Source of the DNA: Planctomycetota bacterium
GTDB taxonomy: Bacteria > Planctomycetota > Planctomycetia > Pirellulales > Pirellulaceae
Assembly (NCBI GenBank): GCA_029259935.1
Contig: JAJDEH010000044.1
Coordinates: forward strand, 1-57,104
Reading direction: 5' to 3'
Length of the DNA: 57,104 nt
The translations under genes were made by a program, and so were the position numbers. Positions 50,712 to 57,104 of this stretch are shown piece by piece. The notes below the pieces were generated by a model. That model was not told the origin of the DNA, made no database searches, and saw nothing but the letters and a program-made list of their open reading frames with translations. Position 1 is the stretch's first letter. Each line of letters begins with the position of its first letter.

Positions 50712-51728
50712 TTAGCTGTTGGAAAGCTGCGTCAGTTGCAGGTCGTCGTCCAAGTTGCGGCGCGGGCGCAGGCCCAGGTTGTCGAGTTCCCCGTGGTACT
50801 GTTTGACGCCGTCGGCCGGTTCGATGTGGCCGTCCGCCAGCGCACGCAGGACGCGGACGAAGGCAAGCTGATCTTCCGCGGTGTTGATCTTGCGGCCAAA
50901 CAGAGCCGCTCGCGCGCCGTACTTTTTGGCTTCCCACAACATGCGAAACGCGTCGTGGGTCGTGCCTGCCGGACCGCCAAGAATCCCCACGACGAGGCTG
51001 GGATCGTAGTTCACAAGTTGCTCGGTGGCGGCCGGACCAAAGTACGGCATTTTCAAGAACAGCGGCCGAGCGGAACGGGTCACGCCGGCCAGCGCGCGGG
51101 CAATGCAATCGCAGACGAAACGCCCCAGGTCGTCGGGTTCGCGCCGCGGAGCATTGGGAGCAAACACTTCCAAAAAGTGGCGAAAGCCCTTGCGTTCGGC
51201 CTCGTCGCGAAACGCGCCATAAGCGGCCAACGCCTCACGATCGAGATTTGCATCGTTGTTGAAGGTAATCGAATACAGGCCCAAGTTGGTGCCGAGCTTT
51301 CGTTCCTCGTCGGTGCAATCGATTTTTCCGCTCTGAATGTGGTCAAGCGTAGGTGTGCGGAAACAAAGGGACGGTTGGTTCTTGTAGTCGCCTGATTGCT
51401 GCAACCAAATGTCGGTCGTATCGTTGGCTCGAACCGCCGGCGTGACCGTCGAGCTTTCGAACAGTCGTTCGTCTATCGTTAGCCGTTCACTGCTGCTGGC
51501 GCTCATCAGCATGATATCGACCAGCCCCTGCCGCGTGATTTCGCGCATTGACTCACGGTATTGCTCCAAGCCGCGAAACGGAAATCGCGAGTCCTTTGCA
51601 TTTAGATGATTCCCCGGTGCGCCGATTCCAAAGCCCATGTCGGCATCCTTGGCGTCGGCCAAAATGAAATCCTTGGCGGAATCGTCTTCCAATATGCGTT
51701 GCAACTTGCGGGCGAGTGATTTTTCCAT
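50712..51728 (-). CDS. TIM-barrel-like protein of unknown function (possibly aldolase-related)
   Basis: About 338 residues from the ATG at 51728 (an ATG nine codons upstream is possible). No signal peptide was seen. The sequence has an aldolase-like course: KDFILADAKDADMGFGIGAPG near the N-terminus, TRQGLVDIMLMSAS, FLEVFAPNAPRREPDD, RPLFLKMPYFGPAATEQLVNYDPSLVVGILGGPAGTTHDAF and AEAKKYGARAALFGRKI-like segments. A Lys in LKMPY is the place where a class I aldolase Schiff base could form. This is fold resemblance only; the substrate is unknown. Confidence 0.6.
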   Translation of the reverse strand: MEKSLARKLQRILEDDSAKDFILADAKDADMGFGIGAPGNHLNAKDSRFPFRGLEQYRESMREITRQGLVDIMLMSASSSERLTIDERLFESSTVTPAVRANDTTDIWLQQSGDYKNQPSLCFRTPTLDHIQSGKIDCTDEERKLGTNLGLYSITFNNDANLDREALAAYGAFRDEAERKGFRHFLEVFAPNAPRREPDDLGRFVCDCIARALAGVTRSARPLFLKMPYFGPAATEQLVNYDPSLVVGILGGPAGTTHDAFRMLWEAKKYGARAALFGRKINTAEDQLAFVRVLRALADGHIEPADGVKQYHGELDNLGLRPRRNLDDDLQLTQLSNS

Positions 51729-51851
51729 GGCTGTTATTCGAAGAGGGCGGTTCATGATCGGCCGTTCGCCCTATACTATCACGAATGGTTTGGCTATCGT
51801 GCCAGGGCCCTACATCGACTCGACCCGAAGAGATTCTCCGCTCAAAACAAT

Positions 51852-53081
51852 ATGGCAAACATTAAGATCGCATCCATTCGACTGATCATGCTCGTTATCT
51901 TCCTGGCTGGCGCGTCGATCGCGTTGGCCAGCGGTGCCCCGTCGTCGCCATCGGATCCCGCCTCGGTTGGCGACCCGACACGGTTGATCATGATGATCGT
52001 TTACGCCGTGGTGGCGTTGGGATTTTCGTTCTTATGCTCGGTCGCCGAAGCAGTGGTGCTCAGCATATCGCCGTCTTTCATCGCGGGCTTGGAACAGGAG
52101 GGGGGCAAGTCGGCGCAACTGCTGAAGAAAGTGAAGGGGAACATCGACCGCACGCTGGCGGCCATTCTGACGCTTAACACGATCGCTCATACGGTGGGCG
52201 CGGGCGGGGCGGGAGCGGAAGCGGCGGCCTACTTTGGCCAGAAGTATGTCGGGCTGTCGATGGCCATTTTGACCCTGTTGATCCTGTTCCTGTCGGAGAT
52301 CATTCCCAAAACGATTGGCGCGGTTTATTGGCGCGGCTTGGCAATCTCGACGGCCCGCTTCGTGCAGATCCTGACTTGGTTTCTGCTGCCGCTGATTTTC
52401 ATTTCCGAGCTGCTGACAAAATTGTTGACCAAAGGCAAAGTGTCGCACGTCATCACGCGCGAAGAGTTTTCTGCCTTGGCCGACATCGGGGCGGAGCATG
52501 GACATATCGCTCCCAAAGAGTCGCGAATCCTAAAGAACCTGCTGCGACTGCCGACGGTGCGCGCCGAGGATGTGATGACACCGCGGACCGTGGTGTTTGC
52601 CTTGCAGCAAGACCGCGCCGTGCATGAAGTGTTGCGAGAGCATCCCGATCTCGGCTTTTCGCGCATCCCCATTTACGGAAAAGATAATGATGACATCACG
52701 GGCTTTGTGCTGGCCACCGACTTGCTGATTAACGAAACTCGCGATGAGGGGAAGGCCAAGCTGCAAGATCTCAAACGCGAGTTAGGCGCGATCCGCGGCG
52801 ATACATCGTTGAGTTATTTGTTGGAGGAGCTGCTCAATGGCCGCCAGCATATTTTTTTGGTTGTGGATGAATATGGGGGCATGGAAGGCATCGTCACGCT
52901 GGAAGATGTTGTGGAAACTCTGATCGGCATCGAAATCGTGGACGAACAGGACAAGAACGTCGACATGCGTGCCTTGGCCCGTGAAAAGTGGAAACAGCGC
53001 ATGGAAAACATCGGCATCGATATCAAAGGGCAACTCGACGATTCCGACTCCGCCGCCAAAAAAGAAGATTCAAAGGAGTAG
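51852..53081 (+). CDS. CNNM/CorC-type membrane protein with paired CBS domains
   Basis: 409 residues. An N-terminal hydrophobic segment is followed by the CNNM transmembrane domain (three to four helices, about 40-190; SFLCSVAEAVVLSISPSFIAGLEQ, NTIAHTVGAGGAGAEAAAYFG, LFLSEIIPKTIGAVYW). Two CBS domains follow (about 235-370; EDVMTPRTVVFALQQD...GFSRIPIYGKDNDDITGFVLATDLL and HIFLVVDEYGGMEGIVTLEDVVETLIG), with no obvious C-terminal CorC/HlyC domain. Relatives transport Mg2+ or sense divalent ions. A palindrome (GGCTCGCGCGCGAGCC, 53087-53102) follows the stop codon. Confidence 0.88.
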   Translation: MANIKIASIRLIMLVIFLAGASIALASGAPSSPSDPASVGDPTRLIMMIVYAVVALGFSFLCSVAEAVVLSISPSFIAGLEQEGGKSAQLLKKVKGNIDRTLAAILTLNTIAHTVGAGGAGAEAAAYFGQKYVGLSMAILTLLILFLSEIIPKTIGAVYWRGLAISTARFVQILTWFLLPLIFISELLTKLLTKGKVSHVITREEFSALADIGAEHGHIAPKESRILKNLLRLPTVRAEDVMTPRTVVFALQQDRAVHEVLREHPDLGFSRIPIYGKDNDDITGFVLATDLLINETRDEGKAKLQDLKRELGAIRGDTSLSYLLEELLNGRQHIFLVVDEYGGMEGIVTLEDVVETLIGIEIVDEQDKNVDMRALAREKWKQRMENIGIDIKGQLDDSDSAAKKEDSKE

Positions 53082-53199
53082 CTTGCGGCTCGCGCGCGAG
53101 CCGTGCCAAATCGCGACAAGAGATGGCCGCGTCCATGGCTTTCAGCTAAAGAGGTGGAATTCTATCGTTACGCCACCTATCTTCATGGGGATTACCTTC

Positions 53200-53228
53200 T
53201 TGCAATTCGCGGTTATGAAGGTTTCAAT
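53200..53228 (+). promoter_or_regulatory. Candidate promoter of the TlpA-like gene
   Basis: TTGCAA (53200-53205) and TTCAAT (53223-53228) are spaced by 17 bp, about 64 bp upstream of the ATG at 53292. It is a moderate match to a housekeeping promoter, read by eye. Confidence 0.35.
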
Positions 53229-53291
53229 ACACACTCCGTGGACGCCAATCAGCGGTCTCCCATTCTCACTTGTAATTGTAAGGATCTACTG

Positions 53292-54443
53292 ATGAAGACA
53301 CTCTTTGCTGCCAGTCTGTTGACGCTGCTTCTTGCCGCACCTACCTTTGCCGATGATGCGAAGAAGGCGGATGGCAGCGCGGGTGAAGATTCCGCCGTTG
53401 CGCAAATAAGGGAAAATCCCAATGACACCGCGGCGATCAACAAGTACCTGACCAAGAAGTTTGGCAGCTTAACGAGTTTGATTAATGAGGATCCCGACGC
53501 CGCCGAACAGCAATTGGATGCACTAGCCGAGTTGTTCGATTTGTTGGCGCCGACCGAGCAACCTGCCAAGACATTGGTTGGGCGCGGCAAGCGCTCCGTT
53601 ATTGTTTACAGAAGGCGGTTGGAGCTGGCTCGTATTACGTTGGAAGACCTGGAGAAAAAGCTGGGTGAGAATCCGGACGACGCCCGTTCCGTTAGCAATT
53701 ACATATCCAAGATTTCTCAAGGAATCGGGCCGCTCGCGCGATCTGAACCGGAAAAGGCCGAAGAGCAACTCGCGGCCGCGAAGAAGTTCCTCGATTCCGT
53801 GTCCGAAAAGGCTCAGGAAGAGGCGACAAAAAAGCTGATCACCAATGCCGAGCGAACCTTCGAGAGCTTGGAACGCAGGATCGCATCCGGCAAAAAGCTC
53901 GCCGCCGTTATTGGAAAGGATGCCGCGCCGCTGGCCGTGGAAGTCTGGGCCAATGGTACGCCACTGACCGAAAGCGACTTGAAGGACAAAGTCGTGTTGC
54001 TCGACTTCTGGGCTGTTTGGTGCGGTCCATGTATCCGCACGTTTCCTCATTTGCGCGAGTTGCGGGAAAAGTACGCGGATAAAGGATTGGTGATTATTGG
54101 GCTGACCAGGTATTACAACTACACCTGGGACGAAGAGGCCGGAAGGGCGAAGCGGTCGGCGGAAAAGCCGGCCAACGAAGAAGAAGAGAAACTTGCCCAC
54201 GAAAAAGAACTGAAGATGCTTGAACAGTTCGCCAAGTCGCACGACTTGCACCATCGCTTCGCGGTTCAAAAGGACCGTTCGACATCCGAGTACTACGGCG
54301 TCACCGGCATTCCTCATGTCGTCGTGCTCGATCAAAATCAAAAAGTCCGCTTGATGCGGGTCGGCAGCGGCGACGCCAACGCGCATGATGTCGAAGAGAT
54401 GATCAAAAAATTGCTTGGCGTAAGTGGTGGCAGCCAAGAGTAG
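53292..54443 (+). CDS. TlpA-like secreted thioredoxin with duplicated helical repeats
   Basis: 383 residues from the ATG at 53292; a longer in-frame extension upstream lacks a signal. MKTLFAASLLTLLLAAPTFADD is a signal peptide. Two related helical units, around 50-90 (SLTSLINEDPDAAEQQLDALAELFD) and 135-175 (GPLARSEPEKAEEQLAAAKKFLD), precede a thioredoxin domain (210-375) with the active site WCGPC (243-247) in LLDFWAVWCGPCIRTFPHL. GVTGIPHVVVLDQ supplies the cis-proline. It probably reduces or forms disulfides in the periplasm. The helical units may bind partners. Confidence 0.87.
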   Translation: MKTLFAASLLTLLLAAPTFADDAKKADGSAGEDSAVAQIRENPNDTAAINKYLTKKFGSLTSLINEDPDAAEQQLDALAELFDLLAPTEQPAKTLVGRGKRSVIVYRRRLELARITLEDLEKKLGENPDDARSVSNYISKISQGIGPLARSEPEKAEEQLAAAKKFLDSVSEKAQEEATKKLITNAERTFESLERRIASGKKLAAVIGKDAAPLAVEVWANGTPLTESDLKDKVVLLDFWAVWCGPCIRTFPHLRELREKYADKGLVIIGLTRYYNYTWDEEAGRAKRSAEKPANEEEEKLAHEKELKMLEQFAKSHDLHHRFAVQKDRSTSEYYGVTGIPHVVVLDQNQKVRLMRVGSGDANAHDVEEMIKKLLGVSGGSQE

Positions 54444-54504
54444 CAACGGCGGCTTCACGAAGCACGCGAGCGGATGTTGAAACTTGTTGACGAAAAAGCG
54501 CGTC

Positions 54505-54570
54505 GTTGCTGACGTCGTTGCTGACGCTGACGGCGGTCTGCAAGTGCGTGTCAAACTTGGAGATAGACCA
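54505..54570 (-). pseudogene. Short valS-like fragment
   Basis: On the minus strand the translation contains DTHLQTAVS, identical to a segment of ValRS (residues 183-191; the gene reads NWDTHLQTAVSDDEV). The shared DNA core (CTGACGGCGGTYTGCAAGTG) differs at only a few positions. A short direct repeat, CGTCGTTGCTGAC, occurs twice beside it. No surrounding gene was recognised in 54444-54644. Confidence 0.45.
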
Positions 54571-54644
54571 AGTTGCCGGCCGGCCCCCTTGCCGAGGAGA
54601 TGGCAAGGGGGTGATCGAGAGAGCGACAAACCGCGCGGACTGGT

Positions 54645-57104
54645 TTAACGGCGTGCTGTTGCGGTGGCCCGCGCCATGTTGCGATATATGCCAGGTTCGT
54701 CGATGCCGTCGCCGTTCCAGTCGCCGACGACTGGGGTATCATCGGCACCACCGAGTTCAAAGACCTTGTCGTGGGCGTCTAGCTCGCGATTGTTGTTGCT
54801 GTCGATTGTCCAGACGCCATCGCGATAGATGCCGATTTCATGAACGCCGTCGCCATCAAAGTCGCCAACGACCGGCCGATCGCCCGTCCGTCCATATTCA
54901 GCAATGATATCGGCGCTGGAGATGCGTCCGTCGCCGTCCACATCCAAGCTCCACATTCCGTCGCGGTAGACGCCGATGCCGCTTACGCCGTCGCCATTCC
55001 AGTCGCCGGCAATCGGCACATCATCTGAAACTCCATAGCGGAACACGTGGTCGATCACGTCGGATCGCGTGTTGCCTTGAGCGGTCAACCGAATCAGCCG
55101 CTCGCCTGAGGTGGCCTCGTGGCGGTTCGGCGGCACGTTCTTGGGAGTGAAGGCGGCATAGTTTTCAGGATCGGGCAGACCCGGTTCGCGTTCGATGGCC
55201 AGTTCATCGCCTTCCCAGGTCGGGCCATAGATGCCGATGTCGTCCTTGCCGTCGCCGTCCCAATCACCCACGACAGGCCGATCCTGGACGTCGCCCAGTT
55301 TGGCCCACAGGTCCTGGTCATCCCAATGGCCGTTGCCGTTCAGGTCCAGGAACCATTCGCCTTGGTAGAACACGCCGACCTCGTCGGTTCCGTCACCATT
55401 GAAGTCGCCGACGATCGGAGTGCCATCGTGAGTGCCAAAGGTAATTTCGCGAAGCTTCTGCTGTCCCGAATACTCGTCGCCATCCACACGAAGCGTCCAA
55501 TGGCCACCGCGCAGATTCGCGGGTGACCAATCGGTGCGATCCAGGAACGACGCCGATCGCCATATCGTGCCGTCGGCCGACGCGACGTTTTCGCCGCGTG
55601 GGTTTCCACCGTTGATCACGCTTAGATGCCATGAGAAAGGAGCCGCGCCGGCCAAACTCTCGGCCGACTGCAGTGGCACAACGACGTCGGCCGAAATGAA
55701 AGGCGATCCCGGCGGCAGCAGCGATTGAGGAATCGGCGGCGGCGAAATAATCGAACCTGGCGGATTGATCGGCGGCGGCGGTGTGACCGGGGGTGGCGGA
55801 TTGGAAATGGGCGGATCGACGGGCGGCGGCGGAAGCTCGACCAAGACTTCGCCAAAGTTATTGTTCGCCGAAGCTTGCCCCACGCCCACGGGCACCGCAA
55901 TCAGCAAATCGCCCTCGCGCGCTCCGCCGTTGGTGTGTACGGCCAACAAACCGGCAAAGGCCTGCGGAATCTGTTGCCCGTTCAACGAAAAGTTATCGGG
56001 CTGACCGCCGGTCGAGCCGGGCGTGTCCAAACCGTCTTCGAAGCCAGTCGGTTGATCAAGCTGATACACGGCATAGTTGCCAGGCAGAATTCCGCCGCCC
56101 TCAAGTTCGATCACCCCGCCCCGAATTCCTTCAAAGACATACGAGCCATCGGAGTCTGTTGTAACGACATAGTGTCCATGGGAATCCAGCACCGAAGGGT
56201 CCAGCACGTGATCAGCGGTCAGTGCCACTTCGCCGTTCGTCGGATTGGGGAAATTCAGATTGAGTTCGACTTGCACTCCGCTCAAGGGAGCTTCATCGGG
56301 ATCGAAGACTCCATTGTCATTGGCATCGTGGTAGACGAAACCGGATAGCGACGACGGCACCAGTTCGCCGAAATCGTAGTCGACGGCTAGCTGCCCGGCC
56401 CCGAGGTTGATGGCCGTGATTTCATTGTTGTCCCGCAATACGCCAAGTGCATCGGGCGTTCGAATCGCCGCGCCGACCGCGGAACCGTTGATCGTACCGA
56501 CGACCTCCTGGCCATCAAAGTAACCGACGACCGTGCCTTGTCGAACGGTGTACATTCCAGGCCCCAGGTTATCGAACTGGTAAAAACCTAGAGCATCCGT
56601 GGTTGTTCTGGCCACTTCGTTTCCAACGCCGTCCAGCAGGACCATTTCGACAATTTGAGGCGACGTGTAGTCGGTGGGCTGTTGGACCGCGCCTTCGCCT
56701 GAATCTCGGACTCCGTTGCCGTCGGCGTCGACGAATACGTGGCCAGAAATCGAAGCCCCCTCGTGTTCGCAGAAATGGTACTCCTGCGCTTGATCGCCCG
56801 ACTGCAAGTCAATATTGGTGATAAAGTCCAGGCGACCGATTTCACCGGTGGCGACGACATCGGAAACCAACATGACGCCACCGCCTGCCAATTGGATCTC
56901 CGTCAATTGATCGACGTTTCCATTGTCCACACCATTCACGTTGCCCACGGTTTCGCTGCCATCAAACAAACCGACGGGTGTGACTTCGATGATCGTATAG
57001 GTTCCCGGCAGCAGATTCGTTCCCGAGAACGAGTAGTTTCCACTGGTATCTGTCTCGGTCGACAGTACGGTGCCCCCATCGCTGATCAAGTAAACCTGCG
57101 CGCC
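54645..57104 (-). CDS. Surface protein with SdrD_B and FG-GAP-like repeats (N-terminus outside the window)
   Basis: At least 814 residues; the frame stays open to the right edge, so the N-terminus is missing. Two or three SdrD_B/Cna-B-like beta units (SGHVFVDADGNGVRDSGEG...GFYQFDNLGPGMYTV; SGFVYHDANDNGVFDPDEAPLSGVQVEL) are followed by a proline-rich linker (PPPPVDPPISNPPPPVTPPPP). About five calcium-binding FG-GAP/VCBS-like repeats come next (GDFNGDGTDEVGVFYQGEW, GDWDGDGKDDIGIYGPTW, GDWNGDGVSGIGVYRDGMW...). It is a typical secreted planctomycete adhesin-like or matrix protein. No anchor motif was seen at its C-terminus (MARATATARR). Confidence 0.88.
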   Translation of the reverse strand, partial: GAQVYLISDGGTVLSTETDTSGNYSFSGTNLLPGTYTIIEVTPVGLFDGSETVGNVNGVDNGNVDQLTEIQLAGGGVMLVSDVVATGEIGRLDFITNIDLQSGDQAQEYHFCEHEGASISGHVFVDADGNGVRDSGEGAVQQPTDYTSPQIVEMVLLDGVGNEVARTTTDALGFYQFDNLGPGMYTVRQGTVVGYFDGQEVVGTINGSAVGAAIRTPDALGVLRDNNEITAINLGAGQLAVDYDFGELVPSSLSGFVYHDANDNGVFDPDEAPLSGVQVELNLNFPNPTNGEVALTADHVLDPSVLDSHGHYVVTTDSDGSYVFEGIRGGVIELEGGGILPGNYAVYQLDQPTGFEDGLDTPGSTGGQPDNFSLNGQQIPQAFAGLLAVHTNGGAREGDLLIAVPVGVGQASANNNFGEVLVELPPPPVDPPISNPPPPVTPPPPINPPGSIISPPPIPQSLLPPGSPFISADVVVPLQSAESLAGAAPFSWHLSVINGGNPRGENVASADGTIWRSASFLDRTDWSPANLRGGHWTLRVDGDEYSGQQKLREITFGTHDGTPIVGDFNGDGTDEVGVFYQGEWFLDLNGNGHWDDQDLWAKLGDVQDRPVVGDWDGDGKDDIGIYGPTWEGDELAIEREPGLPDPENYAAFTPKNVPPNRHEATSGERLIRLTAQGNTRSDVIDHVFRYGVSDDVPIAGDWNGDGVSGIGVYRDGMWSLDVDGDGRISSADIIAEYGRTGDRPVVGDFDGDGVHEIGIYRDGVWTIDSNNNRELDAHDKVFELGGADDTPVVGDWNGDGIDEPGIYRNMARATATARR

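Noticed and set aside
53087..53102. Perfect palindrome GGCTCGCGCGCGAGCC after the CNNM gene
   Set aside because: It is alternating GC with no T-tract. It may be chance in GC-rich DNA or a weak structure, so no function was assigned.

Overview
The window looks like a chromosomal segment of a planctomycete, most likely of the Pirellulales/Pirellulaceae type. The evidence is gene content: two DUF1501 proteins and a DUF1549/DUF1553 cytochrome-like protein, a sulfatase, a PA14/multi-haem/propeller giant, TAT-exported Gfo/Idh/MocA and DUF3500 proteins, a BlaI/BlaR1 pair, an ECF sigma factor next to a Ser/Thr kinase, and a long SdrD_B/FG-GAP surface protein. This assignment is inference from families; no rRNA or tRNA gene was seen. 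Many intergenic regions carry short palindromic repeats.

Layout. 1-5.5 kb: the end of an unknown gene, two PilZ-like proteins, a DUF3500 protein, a small secreted protein, an HD-GYP phosphodiesterase and an unknown 324-aa protein. 4.5-11.15 kb (minus strand) is the most interesting unit. It has a promoter, a 17-codon leader peptide rich in Val and Ile, a terminator with a competing antiterminator, citramalate synthase (cimA), an antitoxin/toxin pair, valyl-tRNA synthetase (valS) and an unknown gene, all in the same direction with short gaps. This reads as a ribosome-mediated attenuator sensing Val/Ile-tRNA charging ahead of isoleucine-synthesis and Val-tRNA-charging genes. 11.65-15.8 kb: a 4-hydroxyproline cluster (FAD oxidoreductase, 2-epimerase, divergent PAS-AraC regulator) and a C45 acyltransferase with an apparent N-terminal frameshift. 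16-19.7 kb: sulfatase, secreted esterase, secreted unknown. 19.7-22.3 kb: DHDPS-like protein, SelW-like Rdx protein and a sulfite-oxidase-like molybdoenzyme in one direction. 22.6-29.5 kb: Gfo/Idh/MocA oxidoreductase, WD40 protein, 1401-aa penta-haem protein, zinc-ribbon membrane protein. 29.7-34.1 kb: a duplicated-domain secreted protein and a BlaR1-BlaI pair with a recognisable promoter/operator. 34.3-40.5 kb: DUF1501, thioredoxin-fold, DUF1549/1553 and DUF1501 genes. 40.5-45 kb: a 271-bp inverted-repeat element, an ECF sigma factor divergent from a kinase carrying an anti-sigma-like zinc motif and a LamG domain, and a broken DUF1501 fragment. 45-57.1 kb: a chemoreceptor, a membrane protein, MsrB, small proteins, HspQ-like, a TIM-barrel-like protein, a CNNM/CBS protein, a TlpA-like thioredoxin, and a surface protein that runs off the right edge.

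Family names come from recognising motifs by eye; no database search was possible. Promoters and operators were read by eye and are proposals.
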